From: Serratia marcescens
Lineage (GTDB): Bacteria > Pseudomonadota > Gammaproteobacteria > Enterobacterales > Enterobacteriaceae
Assembly: GCA_015548865.1 (NCBI GenBank)
Contig: JADMXW010000002.1
Location: forward strand, 62,001 to 126,000
Direction of reading: 5' to 3'
DNA: 64,000 bases
Shown here: piece after piece, positions 37,708-48,217 of the stretch
How the letters are laid out: each line of letters begins with the position of its first letter
How positions within the stretch are numbered: position 1 is the first letter of the stretch
Notes under the pieces: generated by a model
The model's database searches: none
Seen by the model: only the letters and a program-made list of their open reading frames with translations
Told to the model about the DNA's origin: nothing
Translations under genes and position numbers: made by a program

Positions 37708-37825
37708 TTGTGATGAATGTGTGTGACGACAACGCGAGTTTGCCAATGAGGTTTCCTCCTCGTCAGAGCTAGTAACGAATTGCTGTGTGTAGTCTTTGCC
37801 CATCCCCTAAGATGGGCATTTTTTT
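37708..37825 (+). ncRNA. rprA: RprA small regulatory RNA
   Basis: The block AACGAATTGCTGTGTGTAGT plus CTTTGCCCATC (37774-37804) is the same as the 3' half of E. coli RprA, and it ends in the terminator GCCCATC/GATGGGC with seven T residues (37819-37825). The place downstream of ydiK is as in E. coli. RprA is an Hfq-bound RNA made under Rcs control that raises RpoS translation. The 5' half, which in E. coli makes part of the target pairing, is quite different here. The 5' end is estimated from the candidate promoter. Confidence 0.85.
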
Positions 37826-37957
37826 CTGTTTTTTCCTCAAGCTCCTACTGCTTTTGCTGAGAAATTGCGCCTTATCCTGTTTTTATCAATCTCTGCTTTT
37901 CAAGCGTTCATTAATGGATTATCTCTAACGTCTCTTTTTCACCAGGAGTCATTCTCT

Positions 37958-39004
37958 ATGTTATATCCCCCTCTGGCACGCCGGGTGTGCCTGATGCTGG
38001 TCAGCCTGACGGTATACAATACGGCCATTGCCGATACTCGCCCATTGACCAGCCTGGAAGGCAAAACCATGGGGACCTATTACAGTGTGAAGATCAGCGG
38101 TGAACTGCCTGAGGATAAAACGCAGTTACAACAGGAAATCGATGCCCTGCTAGAGCAGGCCAACAACGATATTTCCACTTACCGTGAAGACTCCACGCTG
38201 TCGCGTTTTAATCGTTATCAAGGTAGCGATCCACAACCTATTCCCAGTGGTATGGCCGATATTATTCTGATTGCCCAACGTATTGGTCGGGCAACAGACA
38301 ATGCTATGGATATTACCATCGGCCCCTTAGTCAATCTCTGGGGATTCGGACCACAAAAACAGCCAGTTACCATCCCCACTCAAGAGCAAATCGCTCAGGC
38401 TCGCAAAAGTGTTGGCTTACAACACCTTACTCTGATCAGCAACAGCAAGGGTGAGTGGTTGCAAAAAGATCTGCCTTCACTGTATGTGGATCTCTCAACG
38501 CTTGGTGAAGGCTATGGGGCCGATCTGTTAGCCCAGTTAATGACACGTAAAGGCATTACTAACTATCTGGTCTCTGTTGGAGGCGCCATTTCAAGCCGAG
38601 GCGTCAATGGACAAGGCATGCCTTGGCGGGTGGCAATTCAGAAACCTACAGACAGGGAGAATTCCGTGCAAGCAGCGCTCAACCTGCAAGGTTATTCCAC
38701 CAGCACGTCAGGCAGCTATCGCAACTATTTCGAACAGGATGGTAAACGCTATTCCCACGTCATTGATCCAGCTACTGGTCACCCCATTAACCATACGCTG
38801 GTTTCTGCCACCGTGATTGCGAAAACCGCGCTCGAAGCGGACGGTTGGGACACAGGGCTAATGGTATTGGGAACGGAAAAAGCGCTGAAAGTGGCCGAAC
38901 AGCACGGATTGGCTGTCTATCTGATTACCAAGACGGAGAATGGATTTGAAGCCGTGATGACACCACAGTTCAAAGCCTTCTTGCAAGAAGAAACCAAACC
39001 GTAA
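37958..39004 (+). CDS. apbE: FAD:protein FMN transferase ApbE
   Basis: A 348-residue ApbE protein. It moves FMN from FAD to Thr or Ser of target flavoproteins in the periplasm. Motifs: GKTMGTYYSVK near the N-terminus, MDITIGPLVNLWGFGP, DLSTLGEGYGAD, and YSHVIDPATGHPI. ATG 37958 has AGGAG 9 nt upstream and opens a signal peptide ending near TAIADT; unlike many ApbE proteins there is no LxxC lipobox, so it is probably a soluble periplasmic protein. It stands alone between rprA and ppsA. No flavinylation target gene (for example nqr or rnf) is nearby. Confidence 0.87.
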   Translation: MLYPPLARRVCLMLVSLTVYNTAIADTRPLTSLEGKTMGTYYSVKISGELPEDKTQLQQEIDALLEQANNDISTYREDSTLSRFNRYQGSDPQPIPSGMADIILIAQRIGRATDNAMDITIGPLVNLWGFGPQKQPVTIPTQEQIAQARKSVGLQHLTLISNSKGEWLQKDLPSLYVDLSTLGEGYGADLLAQLMTRKGITNYLVSVGGAISSRGVNGQGMPWRVAIQKPTDRENSVQAALNLQGYSTSTSGSYRNYFEQDGKRYSHVIDPATGHPINHTLVSATVIAKTALEADGWDTGLMVLGTEKALKVAEQHGLAVYLITKTENGFEAVMTPQFKAFLQEETKP

Positions 39005-39040
39005 CGCCGGGGGGCTGCTAATAAACAGCCCTACTCCCAC

Positions 39041-39171
39041 CGTCATTCCCGCCCGCTACCGTCATTCCCGCGCAGGCGGGAATCTCTTGCAGAAGAAACG
39101 CGTTTATTCTCCCAGAGATCCCCGGCTTTCGCCGAGGATAACAAGGGGTAAAGTAACGCTGTCATCAGTTT
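39041..39171 (+). repeat. Dispersed two-hairpin repeat, copy 3
   Basis: The most complete copy: CGTCATTCCCGC twice (39050 and 39060), GCAGGCGGGAATCTCTTGC, ACGCGTTTATTCTC, AGAGATCCCCGGCTTTCGCC, GAGGATAACAAGG and GTAAAGTAACGCTGTCATC. ATTCCCGC/GCGGGAAT and CCCGGC/GCCGAGG-like arms make two hairpins. It lies between convergent apbE and ppsA. Confidence 0.8.
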
Positions 39172-39210
39172 CAGGCCCCGACATTGACGGAGCCTGCTGC
39201 TACATCATGA

Positions 39211-41586
39211 TTACTTTTCTGCCAGCGTCAACCAGGTTTGCACTACGGTATCTGGATTCAGCGACAGGCTATCAATGCCCTGCTCCATCAACCAGATAGC
39301 AAAGTCTTCGTGATCGGATGGCCCCTGACCACAAATTCCCACGTATTTCCCTTGCGCCTTGGCTGCTTTGATTGCCATTGAGAGCAGTGCCTTCACTGCG
39401 TCGTTGCGCTCATCAAACAGCTCAGACACCACACCGGAATCACGATCCAACCCCAACGCCAACTGCGTCATGTCGTTAGAGCCAATAGAGAACCCATCGA
39501 AATGCGCCAGGAATTGATCGGCCAACAACGCATTAGAGGGGATCTCGCACATCATGATGACCTTAAGGCCATTCTCGCCGCGCTTAAGCCCTTGTTGCGC
39601 CAACTCAGCGATGACCGCTTCAGCCTGCGCCACCGTGCGCACAAACGGAATCATGACTTCCACGTTCGTGAGTCCCATATCATTGCGCACGCGTTTCACC
39701 GCCGCACATTCCAAGGCAAAACAGGCTTTGAAATCCGGAGAAACATAGCGCCCGGCACCACGGAAACCCAACATCGGGTTTTCTTCATCCGGCTCATAAC
39801 GTTCGCCGCCCACCAGATTGGCATATTCGTTGGACTTAAAATCCGACAAACGCACGATGACACGCTTCGGCCAGAACGCTGCCGCCAGAGTGGCAATGCC
39901 TTCTGTCAAACGCGCAACGTAAAACTCGACTGGATCGTCATAGCCTTGCATCAACCCTTTAATTTCTTTTTGCAGTTCCGGCGTTTGGCTGTCGAATTCC
40001 AGCAGCGCGCGCGGATGCACGCCGATCATACGGTTAATGATAAACTCCAGCCGCGCTAGTCCCACACCATCATTTGGCAGACAGGCGAAATCAAATGCAC
40101 GATCGGGATTGCCCACGTTCATCATGATTTTCAACGGCAGAGACGGCATTTCGTTGACTTGCGAACTTTTGACCTGAAACTCCAGCAGATCGGCATAGAC
40201 GTATCCGGTGTCCCCTTCCGCACAGGATACAGTCGCTTTTTCGCCGTCATGAAGACGCTCGGTAGCATCACCGCAGCCGACTACCGCAGGAATGCCCAAC
40301 TCACGGGCGATAATGGCCGCATGACACGTACGCCCACCGCGATTGGTAACGATAGCAGCGGCTTTCTTCATGATCGGCTCCCAGTCAGGATCGGTCATGT
40401 CAGTCACCAATACATCACCTGCCTGTACCAGATGCATTTCGCTGATATCCTGAATCACCTTCACCGGACCGGCACCGATGCGGTGGCCAATGGCTCGGCC
40501 CTCTGCCAGCACCTTGCCACGTTTTATCAATTGATAACGTTCCATCACCTGACCGTTGGAACGCACCGTCTCCGGCCGAGCTTGTACGATATAGAGTTTT
40601 CCACTATGTCCATCTTTCGCCCATTCGATGTCCATGGGGCGACCATAGTGTTTCTCAATCAGCAACGCCTGGTGCGCCAATGCCTCTACTTCAGCATCCG
40701 TCAGGCTGAAACGCACGCTCAGTTCTGAAGGCACATCCTCGACACGTACCTGTTTGCCATGATCCTGGCTGTCTGCATACACCATACGAATTTTCTTGGA
40801 CCCCATGGTGCGGCGAACAATGGCCGGTTTATGATTGAGCAGTGTCGGCTTATGTACGTAAAACTCATCCGGATTCACCGCCCCTTGGACCACCATTTCC
40901 CCAAGCCCGTATGCTGCCGTGATAAACACCACCTGATCGAACCCGGATTCCGTATCCAGGGTAAACATCACCCCCGATGCAGCCAGATCCGAACGCACCA
41001 TGCGCTGCACCCCGGCGGAGAGCGCCACACCACGGTGATCGTAGCCCTGATGCACACGATAAGAGATGGCACGATCGTTAAACAGTGAGGCAAAGACATG
41101 TTTCACCGCCACCATCACCGCATCAATACCCTGCACATTGAGGAAAGTCTCTTGCTGCCCGGCAAAAGAGGCATCCGGCATATCTTCTGCCGTTGCGGAG
41201 GATCGCACGGCAAAAGAGGCATCTTTTTCCCCTTCTGCCAGTTGATCGTAGGCAGCACAAATCGCCTGTTCCAGTTCGGGCTGAAACGGCGTGTCGATAA
41301 TCCACTGACGAATTTGCGCTCCCGCTTTGGCGAGTTGGTTCACATCATCAACATCGGTATGATCCAGCAGTTCATAGATCCGCTGATTGATACCACTTTG
41401 CGTAAGGAAATCGTTAAACGCCTGCGCCGTTGTCGCAAAACCATTGGGAACCGATACGCCAAGTTCTGACAAATGGGTAATCATCTCACCCAGAGAGGCA
41501 TTCTTGCCGCCTACCCGCTCAACGTCATGCATACCGAGCTGGTTATACCAAAGGACATTACGCAAATCAGGGCCGTTATTGGACAT
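39211..41586 (-). CDS. ppsA: Phosphoenolpyruvate synthase
   Basis: A 791-residue enzyme converting pyruvate and ATP to PEP, AMP and phosphate, needed for growth on three-carbon acids. The N-terminal nucleotide domain starts [10 protein letters not shown]; the phospho-histidine is in [15 protein letters not shown]; the C-terminal PEP-binding domain has [13 protein letters not shown], with its Cys. ATG 41586 has AAGGA 8 nt upstream and matches the E. coli start (MSNNG). It is divergent from ppsR, its regulator, and has a Cra-like site upstream, in keeping with activation by Cra. Confidence 0.96.
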   Translation of the reverse strand: MSNNGPDLRNVLWYNQLGMHDVERVGGKNASLGEMITHLSELGVSVPNGFATTAQAFNDFLTQSGINQRIYELLDHTDVDDVNQLAKAGAQIRQWIIDTPFQPELEQAICAAYDQLAEGEKDASFAVRSSATAEDMPDASFAGQQETFLNVQGIDAVMVAVKHVFASLFNDRAISYRVHQGYDHRGVALSAGVQRMVRSDLAASGVMFTLDTESGFDQVVFITAAYGLGEMVVQGAVNPDEFYVHKPTLLNHKPAIVRRTMGSKKIRMVYADSQDHGKQVRVEDVPSELSVRFSLTDAEVEALAHQALLIEKHYGRPMDIEWAKDGHSGKLYIVQARPETVRSNGQVMERYQLIKRGKVLAEGRAIGHRIGAGPVKVIQDISEMHLVQAGDVLVTDMTDPDWEPIMKKAAAIVTNRGGRTCHAAIIARELGIPAVVGCGDATERLHDGEKATVSCAEGDTGYVYADLLEFQVKSSQVNEMPSLPLKIMMNVGNPDRAFDFACLPNDGVGLARLEFIINRMIGVHPRALLEFDSQTPELQKEIKGLMQGYDDPVEFYVARLTEGIATLAAAFWPKRVIVRLSDFKSNEYANLVGGERYEPDEENPMLGFRGAGRYVSPDFKACFALECAAVKRVRNDMGLTNVEVMIPFVRTVAQAEAVIAELAQQGLKRGENGLKVIMMCEIPSNALLADQFLAHFDGFSIGSNDMTQLALGLDRDSGVVSELFDERNDAVKALLSMAIKAAKAQGKYVGICGQGPSDHEDFAIWLMEQGIDSLSLNPDTVVQTWLTLAEK

Positions 41587-41724
41587 CGAAAATAATCCTT
41601 TCTGCATACGATTCCGGTCTGCATACCTAAGGATATGGAGACCATTGGGGATGTGTAAAAGTTTGGTTGGGCAATTGCCTCAACGTGCTGAATGTAGCAT
41701 AGCGTTTAACAAACATGGGAAAGG

Positions 41725-41736
41725 TGAATCGTTCAA
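41725..41736. promoter_or_regulatory. Cra site upstream of ppsA
   Basis: TGAATCGTTCAA matches TGAAWCSNTHHW at all positions. It lies 139 bp upstream of the ppsA start. Cra activates ppsA in E. coli and binds upstream of the promoter, so the position fits. Confidence 0.7.
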
Positions 41737-41920
41737 CCTATGAAATAAAAACGATTTCACTGCAGAATCTTGCTTAACGGGGTAAAAATACAATACTGTA
41801 AAAGTTTAACTGGTTTATCATGAAGATAATGAAATGGCGTTTCATTAAAAATATCGTTCAACGCCAATTTTTGAACGAGTTTAGTGACTCTTTTTTGCCG
41901 AAAAAAACCCAGGAGTTGAT

Positions 41921-42742
41921 GTGGAAAGAAGCGTCTTTTATATCTCTGATGGTACCGCCATCACTGCCGAAGTGTTAGGCCATGCCGTACTTTCCCAGTT
42001 TCCAGTCAACACAGTCAGCTATACGCTGCCGTTTGTGGAAAGTGAAGAACGCGCCAACGCGGTACGCGAGCGCATCAATACGCTCTACCAGCAAACGGGC
42101 GTGCGTCCTCTGGTTTTTTATTCCATCATCAGCCAGACCGTGCGGGATATTATCAACAGCAGCGACGGTTTCTGTCAGGATATCGTGCAGGCATTAGTTG
42201 CGCCATTACAACAGGAACTTAATATCCCGCCTTCCCCAGAAGCAAACCGCACTCATGGACTGACAGCCAAAAATTTGGGCAAATACGATGCGCGCATCGC
42301 CGCCATTGACTACACGCTCGCCCACGATGATGGCATATCATTGCGTAATCTCGATCAGGCACAAGTCATTTTGCTCGGTGTTTCACGCTGTGGCAAGACA
42401 CCCACCAGCCTGTATCTCGCCATGCAGTTTGGCATTCGCGCCGCCAACTATCCTTTTATCGCCGATGACATGGACAATCTTCGCCTGCCAGAAGCGCTAA
42501 AACCGTTTCAACACAAGCTGTTCGGTCTCACTATTAATGCTGAGCGCCTGGCTGCGATTCGCGAAGAGCGGCGCGGAAACAGTCGCTATGCGTCATTGCG
42601 CCAGTGCCGGATGGAACTGAGCGAAGTGGAAGCACTGTTTCGGCGTCATCAAATTCCCTATCTCAACACGACAAACTACTCCGTGGAGGAGATCTCCGCC
42701 AAGATCATCGATATTTTAGGCATGAGTCGTCGCATGTACTAG
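41921..42742 (+). CDS. ppsR: PEP synthase regulatory protein PpsR
   Basis: A 273-residue bifunctional kinase/phosphorylase (DUF299) that switches PpsA off and on by ADP-dependent threonine phosphorylation and its reversal. The P-loop [15 protein letters not shown] and THGL are conserved. The start is GTG 41921 with AGGAG 5 nt upstream; the N-terminus [15 protein letters not shown] then lines up a few residues short of E. coli. It is divergent from ppsA, as in E. coli. The last codons ATGTACTAG overlap a palindrome discussed under aroH. Confidence 0.94.
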   Translation: MERSVFYISDGTAITAEVLGHAVLSQFPVNTVSYTLPFVESEERANAVRERINTLYQQTGVRPLVFYSIISQTVRDIINSSDGFCQDIVQALVAPLQQELNIPPSPEANRTHGLTAKNLGKYDARIAAIDYTLAHDDGISLRNLDQAQVILLGVSRCGKTPTSLYLAMQFGIRAANYPFIADDMDNLRLPEALKPFQHKLFGLTINAERLAAIREERRGNSRYASLRQCRMELSEVEALFRRHQIPYLNTTNYSVEEISAKIIDILGMSRRMY

Positions 42743-42747
42743 TACAT
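42734..42747. promoter_or_regulatory. Palindrome resembling a shortened TrpR operator
   Basis: ATGTACTAGTACAT is a perfect 14 bp palindrome that spans the ppsR stop codon. In E. coli the TrpR operator of aroH lies at the same place and, as I recall it, reads TACTAGAGAACTAGTGCAT, with two ACTAG half-sites. Here only one CTAG remains, as if 8 bp were lost. Binding by TrpR cannot be judged from sequence. Confidence 0.4.
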
Positions 42748-42882
42748 TATCATTTTTTACCAAAAGCGGGTTGAAATGCCTTCTAATTCGTTTATCGTGG
42801 ACATCATGACTTCCCGGCGTTTCGTCGTAGAGAAGCAACCCATTTGGCTGGAGAAGGGAAAAGACTGACATTCGCTTAGCGC

Positions 42883-43136
42883 TATACCCTAAATAATTTC
42901 AGTTGCATGACAAAACGTTCACGTTTTGAACAGCGCTTGCGCTGGTCCGCAGAGTGAATCTCAGGATGCGGTTCATCAATCCCGATGAGTTTACTCAGGT
43001 AAGTGATTCGGGTTACAAATCTGCCAGAATCAGATTTGAGCGCCGCATGTAGCGGCCTAGTAAGAGGTGAAGCCTAGGGATGGGCTGAATAACGACTGCC
43101 GTCAACGCACATGCAACTTGAAATGTGACGGGTATA
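42883..43136. repeat. 254 bp TATACCC...GGGTATA element (MITE-like)
   Basis: The element has imperfect terminal inverted repeats: TATACCCTAAATAATTTCAG at the left and CAACTTGAAATGTGACGGGT then ATA at the right. The middle holds GATGAGTTTACTCAGG and AAGTGATTCGGG, a palindromic core. No protein is coded. Similar elements are widespread in Yersinia, Serratia and Pectobacterium. It separates ppsR from aroH. The remainder of the 584 bp gap has no gene. Confidence 0.8.
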
Positions 43137-43326
43137 TATCATCCCGCCGCCGTCTGACACGATGCGCGAGCCATCACTCCTGAGTCGTTTTGTCTTCGAT
43201 AAGATAAAGCTTGTACAGGCGCTGGCTCATTCTAATGCGCTTACCAATTTGTTCAGCGGCGTTTCTTTGCGAGACGAACCGCCATGCGACACGGTCCCCT
43301 GACTGGCCCGTAAGCAGAGATATTTC

Positions 43327-44373
43327 ATGTTAAAAACTGATGAGTTACGCAGTCAGCGGCTCGATCGTCTTATCACGCCGCATGCACTGCTAGAGCGACT
43401 ACCTGTAGTGCCCATTGTCGCCGAAAATGTGACGTTGTCACGAAAAAAAATCGAAGACATTCTTGCCGGAAAAGATCCCCGTTTGCTGGTGATCATTGGC
43501 CCTTGTTCCATTCACGATGTTGATGCTGCGCTTGACTATGCGCAGCGGTTGTCTGCATTGCGCACTCGCTATCAGGATCGACTGGAAATAGTGATGCGCA
43601 CCTATTTTGAGAAACCGCGCACCGTGGTGGGCTGGAAAGGCTTGATTTCCGATCCCGCCCTTGACGGCAGTTATCAGGTTAATCACGGTCTAACATTGGC
43701 GCGTCGTCTGTTACTGGATATCAACGCACTCGGTTTGCCCACAGCAACAGAGTTTTTGGATATGGTGACGGGCCAATACATTGCCGATATTATCAGTTGG
43801 GGAGCTATTGGCGCACGAACGACAGAAAGCCAAATCCACCGAGAAATGGCTTCCGCACTCTCATGCCCGGTGGGATTCAAAAACGGCACCGATGGAAATC
43901 TGCGTATCGCTATCGATGCCATTCGTGCTGCTCGCGCGTCACATATGTTCCTCTCACCGGATAAGCAAGGTCAGATGACAGTCTATCAAACGCACGGCAA
44001 TCCCTATGGACACATCATTCTGCGCGGGGGTAAAAATCCCAATTACCACACTGCCGATATTCAGGCCGCCTGCGAGCTGCTGCGCGAATTCTCCTTGCCA
44101 CCCCATTTGGTGGTGGATTTTAGCCATGGCAACAGCTACAAACAGTACCATAGACAAGTGGATGTGTGTGCTGATGTGTGCCAACAAATCCGTTCAGGAT
44201 CTCGCGCCATCACCGGTGTTATGGTAGAAAGCTTCTTGGTTGAAGGTCAGCAACCATTGGCTTCGCCGCAAACGCTAGTTTACGGCAAATCAATTACCGA
44301 TGGTTGTCTCGGCTGGCCGGAGAGTGAAACCCTGCTCTCACAGCTCGCCGATGCGGTAGACAGCCGCTTTTAG
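43327..44373 (+). CDS. aroH: DAHP synthase, tryptophan-sensitive type AroH
   Basis: A 348-residue class I 3-deoxy-D-arabino-heptulosonate-7-phosphate synthase, the first step of the aromatic pathway. LVIIGPCSIHD, RTVVGWKGLISDP, GARTTESQIHREMAS and VVDFSHGNSYKQ are conserved. Overall it is nearer to AroH than to AroF or AroG, and its place after ppsR agrees. The start ATG 43327 has a modest site (AGCAGAGA). A long untranslated stretch with a repeat element separates it from the E. coli-type operator position. Confidence 0.92.
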   Translation: MLKTDELRSQRLDRLITPHALLERLPVVPIVAENVTLSRKKIEDILAGKDPRLLVIIGPCSIHDVDAALDYAQRLSALRTRYQDRLEIVMRTYFEKPRTVVGWKGLISDPALDGSYQVNHGLTLARRLLLDINALGLPTATEFLDMVTGQYIADIISWGAIGARTTESQIHREMASALSCPVGFKNGTDGNLRIAIDAIRAARASHMFLSPDKQGQMTVYQTHGNPYGHIILRGGKNPNYHTADIQAACELLREFSLPPHLVVDFSHGNSYKQYHRQVDVCADVCQQIRSGSRAITGVMVESFLVEGQQPLASPQTLVYGKSITDGCLGWPESETLLSQLADAVDSRF

Positions 44374-44497
44374 TTCCCCGCCTGTTATCACACTGCGCAT
44401 GGCCTTCCTGACTGTGCGCAGCGTCAACGTCTTCCCTCGTGGCTGCATGTTATCTGCATATTAAGAAATCTTCACTTGATGTCACCTTTTAGCAACA

Positions 44498-44512
44498 TGA
44501 AAATGATTCTCA
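44498..44512 (+). promoter_or_regulatory. Fur box upstream of the heme operon
   Basis: TGAAAATGATTCTCA matches TGATAAT-N-ATTATCA at 12 of 14 positions and lies 63 bp before the hmuS start. It predicts iron repression of hmuSTUV. Confidence 0.82.
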
Positions 44513-44575
44513 TTTATTAAGTTAATTATTTCTAATACGATAACATCCATCGCAGAACCACCACAGGAACAGACA

Positions 44576-45625
44576 ATGCCGAACGCGATTTATGCTCAAT
44601 ACCTGCAAGCCAAAAATGACAACCCACGCCAATACGCCCGAGATATCGCGACAAAACTTGGCATCAGAGAGGCAGTATTGACACACGCGCGCGTCGGCCA
44701 GGATGCGCAACGCTTGCAAGGGGATGCCAAACGCTGGCTTCTGGCCTTAGAAAAGGTAGGTCAGACCAAATCCATTACGCGCAACACATATGCCGTACAT
44801 GAGCACACAGGCATTTATGAAAATCAGCATCTGGATGGGCACGCAGGGCTGATCCTCAACCCTTACGCGCTAGACCTGCGCTTGTTTTTACATCAGTGGA
44901 ACGCGGCATTCAGTCTGCGGGAAGAGACACCGCGCGGTGAGCGTCAGAGCATTCAATTTTTTGATCACCAGGGTGACGCCATCCTGAAGGTGTATGCCAC
45001 AGAGCAGACCGATATGGCAGCATGGAATACGTATCTGGCTGAATTCGTTACCGATGTTAACCCTGAGCTGCAATTACGCCCAGAGGCACCGACACCCCAT
45101 CAGGTTCCCGACATTGATAAGGCTGCATTTGAGGCTGAATGGCGTGCCATGACGGATGTACACCAATTTTTCATTCTGCTCAAACGTTATAATTTAACTC
45201 GCCAACAGGCATTCCGCGCCGTCAGTGACGATCTGGCCTGCCAGGTTGATAACAACGCACTGGCGCAAATTCTGACCGCCGCGCAACAAGATCAAAACGA
45301 CATCATGGTTTTCGTTGGCAACCGCGGCTGTGTACAAATTTTTACCGGTCCCATCGCACGGGTGGAAAAAATGGCGCAGCACGCCGAGTGGATCAATATT
45401 TTCAACCCGGATTTCACCCTGCACCTGATTGAAGATGCGATTGCCGAAAGCTGGATCACCCGTAAACCAACCGCAGATGGTGTCGTCACCAGCTTGGAAC
45501 TCTATGCGGCTGATGGTACGCAAATAGCACAGCTGTTTGGCCAGCGCACTGAAGGCACGCCAGAACAGGCACAATGGCGCAAACAAATCGGAGCACTCAC
45601 CGCAAATAAGGAACTGGCCGCATGA
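44576..45625 (+). CDS. hmuS: Heme utilisation/degradation protein HmuS (HemS/ChuS family)
   Basis: A 349-residue cytoplasmic protein with two tandem HemS-type halves. The central and second half include [15 protein letters not shown] and [19 protein letters not shown], typical of the family. HemS/ChuS members bind heme, and ChuS breaks it down to release iron. It is the first gene of hmuS-T-U-V behind a Fur box. Its stop overlaps the hmuT start (ATGA). No hmuR receptor gene precedes it; aroH does. Confidence 0.93.
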   Translation: MPNAIYAQYLQAKNDNPRQYARDIATKLGIREAVLTHARVGQDAQRLQGDAKRWLLALEKVGQTKSITRNTYAVHEHTGIYENQHLDGHAGLILNPYALDLRLFLHQWNAAFSLREETPRGERQSIQFFDHQGDAILKVYATEQTDMAAWNTYLAEFVTDVNPELQLRPEAPTPHQVPDIDKAAFEAEWRAMTDVHQFFILLKRYNLTRQQAFRAVSDDLACQVDNNALAQILTAAQQDQNDIMVFVGNRGCVQIFTGPIARVEKMAQHAEWINIFNPDFTLHLIEDAIAESWITRKPTADGVVTSLELYAADGTQIAQLFGQRTEGTPEQAQWRKQIGALTANKELAA

Positions 45626-46440
45626 AAAACTGGCTTTACGCACTGCTCCTGACGCTGCCACTGGGTGCCAGCGCCAATGAACGTATCGTCTCCATTGGGG
45701 GTGATGTCACCGAAATCATCTATGCGCTCGGCGCTGAGCAGCAGCTCATTGCACGTGACAGCACCAGCATGCACCCGGCAGCGGCGCAAACGTTGCCGGA
45801 TGTCGGCTATATGCGTCAGTTGAATGCTGAAGGTATCCTGTCGTTAAAGCCGTCATTAGTGATTGCCAGTGAGTTGTCACAGCCCTCTCTGGTACTCAAA
45901 CAAGTTGCAGACAGTGGCGTTAAAGTCATCATGGTGCCTGCTCAACCGACGTTGGAAAGCATTCCGCAAAAGATTAGCGTCATCGCACACGCGCTGCATA
46001 AAGAGAGTGAAGGTAAAGTCTTGACCGACCGCTATCAACAGCAGGTCTCTGCGGTAACACCGCAGTCGCTGCCGGTCAAAGCCCTGTTCGTTCTCAGCCA
46101 CGGTGGCATGACAGCCATGGCCGCGGGGAAAAATACGCCAGCCGACACGGTGATCCGCGCGGCAGGGTTACAAAATGCCATGCCTGACGTCGTGCGCTAT
46201 CAGCCGCTATCACAAGAAGGTGTTATTGCCAGCGCACCCGACCTGCTGCTGATTTCCGAGCAAGGTTTGAAGAGCCTCGGAGGCGAAGAGAAAATCTGGC
46301 AGTTGCCCGGCGTTGCGCTGACGCCCGCGGGTAAACAACGTCGCGTGGTGGTGGTCGACGATATGGCGATGCTAGGATTTACGTTGGAAACCCCTGCGCT
46401 GTTAACCACGCTACGCCACGCTGCCGAGCAGGTAAAATGA
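45622..46440 (+). CDS. hmuT: Periplasmic heme-binding protein HmuT
   Basis: A 272-residue substrate-binding protein with a signal peptide ([18 protein letters not shown]). [18 protein letters not shown] and [20 protein letters not shown] place it in the class III binding proteins for heme and siderophores. It takes heme in the periplasm and hands it to HmuUV. Its 5' and 3' ends overlap hmuS and hmuU by 4 bp each. Confidence 0.93.
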   Translation: MKNWLYALLLTLPLGASANERIVSIGGDVTEIIYALGAEQQLIARDSTSMHPAAAQTLPDVGYMRQLNAEGILSLKPSLVIASELSQPSLVLKQVADSGVKVIMVPAQPTLESIPQKISVIAHALHKESEGKVLTDRYQQQVSAVTPQSLPVKALFVLSHGGMTAMAAGKNTPADTVIRAAGLQNAMPDVVRYQPLSQEGVIASAPDLLLISEQGLKSLGGEEKIWQLPGVALTPAGKQRRVVVVDDMAMLGFTLETPALLTTLRHAAEQVK

Positions 46441-47441
46441 AGCTGCAACAACGCCCCCGCCTGATATTGGCGGGGCTGATGTGTTTCACTGTCTTGTTAA
46501 TGCTGGGTGCCGCCAATATGGGGGCACTTACCCTTTCCTTTCGCGAATTGTGGTATGCCCCGCTCAGCGATCCCCTATGGCATATATGGTTGAACATTCG
46601 TCTACCGAGAGTTCTGCTGGCATTGCTGGTGGGAAGCGCACTCGCCGCTGCCGGAGCCGTAATGCAAGGGCTGTTCCGCAACCCGCTGGCCGATCCCGGC
46701 TTGCTTGGCATTAGCAGCGGTGCAGCCCTGTTTGTGGCCTTTGCACTGCTGATGCCTTTAGGCCATCCTCCGTTATTGGCACTCTACAGCCCGATGCTGG
46801 CTGCATTTGCGGGCAGTCTGGCAGTCACGTCGATTCTGTTTATGCTGGGACGCGATGAACGCGGTAGCGTTACACGCTTACTGTTAACCGGTATTGCTCT
46901 TAACGCGCTGAGCGGTGCTGCCGTCGGTGTACTGACCTACATCAGTAACGATCAACAGTTACGCCAGTTTTCACTTTGGGGAATGGGCAGCCTGGGACAA
47001 GCACAATGGCCAGTGTTACTGGTTGCTGCTTCTCTGATCATTCCCGCGCTGATAGGTGTGCAGTGCTATTCCCGCAAACTCAACCTGCTGCAGTTAGGTG
47101 ATGAAGATGCACATTATCTCGGTGTGAAGGTAAAACAGACCAAACTGACTTTACTGCTGCTTAGCGCATTACTGGTTGGCACTGCTGTGGCAGTCAGTGG
47201 TGTCATTGCCTTTATTGGGTTAGTGATCCCGCACTTGGTACGTATGAACCTGAGTGCCGATCACCGCTGGTTGCTACCGGGCTCAGCGCTGGCGGGTGCA
47301 GGGCTGCTTATCGCCGCAGATACGTTGGCCAGAACCCTATTAGCGCCAGCAGAAATGCCCGTGGGTTTACTTACCAGTTTGATCGGGGGCCCCTACTTTC
47401 TTTGGCTCATCGTAACGCATAAGGGGCGAAATCATGACTAA
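46437..47441 (+). CDS. hmuU: Heme ABC transporter permease HmuU
   Basis: A 334-residue FecCD-type permease with about ten helices. [20 protein letters not shown] and [16 protein letters not shown] are the family signatures. It forms the membrane channel of the HmuTUV importer. It overlaps hmuV by 8 bp. Confidence 0.94.
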   Translation: MKLQQRPRLILAGLMCFTVLLMLGAANMGALTLSFRELWYAPLSDPLWHIWLNIRLPRVLLALLVGSALAAAGAVMQGLFRNPLADPGLLGISSGAALFVAFALLMPLGHPPLLALYSPMLAAFAGSLAVTSILFMLGRDERGSVTRLLLTGIALNALSGAAVGVLTYISNDQQLRQFSLWGMGSLGQAQWPVLLVAASLIIPALIGVQCYSRKLNLLQLGDEDAHYLGVKVKQTKLTLLLLSALLVGTAVAVSGVIAFIGLVIPHLVRMNLSADHRWLLPGSALAGAGLLIAADTLARTLLAPAEMPVGLLTSLIGGPYFLWLIVTHKGRNHD

Positions 47442-48216
47442 CCGTCTGATAGCCCAACATCTGCATTATCAGGTGGCTGGGCGTTCATTGATTCATGATG
47501 TTACGCTTGAGATTAACAGTGGTGAAATCGTCGCGATTATTGGCCCTAATGGTGCCGGGAAATCCACACTGTTACGCCTGTTAACTGGCTACCTGGCCCC
47601 AGACAGCGGTGAATGTTTGCTGGCGGGAAAAACACTTGCAGCCTGGCAACCTGACGCACTGGCAAAAACCCGCGCTGTCATGCGCCAACACGGTACGCTG
47701 AATTTCCCGTTTAGCGTGCGCGATGTTGTTGCCATGGGACGTGCACCTTACCGTAATGATCGGGTGCGCGACAAGGTGGTCGACCATGTGATGGTTCTCA
47801 CTGAATGCACGGCCCTGGCTCAGCAGGATTATCGCCATCTTTCTGGTGGAGAGCAGCAACGCGTACAGTTGGCAAGAGTGCTGGCGCAGCTATGGCACCC
47901 GACACCCACCCCCTGTTGGCTGTTTCTGGACGAGCCGACATCCGCACTGGACCTTTATCATCAGCAACATTTGCTGCGGTTGCTCAAGCAGCTCACGCAG
48001 GAGCAGCCGCTTGCCGTATGTTGCATTCTGCATGACCTGAATTTGGCAGCGCTTTATGCCGACCGCATTGCACTGTTGCATCAGGGAAAACTGGTGGCAC
48101 AGGGCGCACCGCAGGCCGTATTGCAGAGTGAAACGCTTACGCACTGGTATCAGGCTGATGTGCTGGTACACCCACACCCGGATGACGCCACACCACAGGT
48201 ACTCTTGCGTCGTTAA
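47434..48216 (+). CDS. hmuV: Heme ABC transporter ATPase HmuV
   Basis: A 260-residue ATP-binding subunit. Walker A is GPNGAGKST, the signature [18 protein letters not shown] and Walker [12 protein letters not shown] are all present, with the switch histidine in [10 protein letters not shown]. It powers heme import with HmuU. It is the last gene of the operon; the stop is one base from the convergent selO stop, so there is no room for a separate terminator. Confidence 0.95.
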   Translation: MTNRLIAQHLHYQVAGRSLIHDVTLEINSGEIVAIIGPNGAGKSTLLRLLTGYLAPDSGECLLAGKTLAAWQPDALAKTRAVMRQHGTLNFPFSVRDVVAMGRAPYRNDRVRDKVVDHVMVLTECTALAQQDYRHLSGGEQQRVQLARVLAQLWHPTPTPCWLFLDEPTSALDLYHQQHLLRLLKQLTQEQPLAVCCILHDLNLAALYADRIALLHQGKLVAQGAPQAVLQSETLTHWYQADVLVHPHPDDATPQVLLRR

Positions 48217-48217
48217 A

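Noticed and set aside
44391..44421. CTGCGCA/TGCGCAG inverted repeat after aroH as terminator
   Set aside because: Long loop and no T-tract; too weak to list as a terminator.
48217..48217. Selenocysteine codon in selO
   Set aside because: The C-terminus reads EVSCSS with a plain TGC cysteine; no in-frame TGA with a SECIS-like hairpin is involved.
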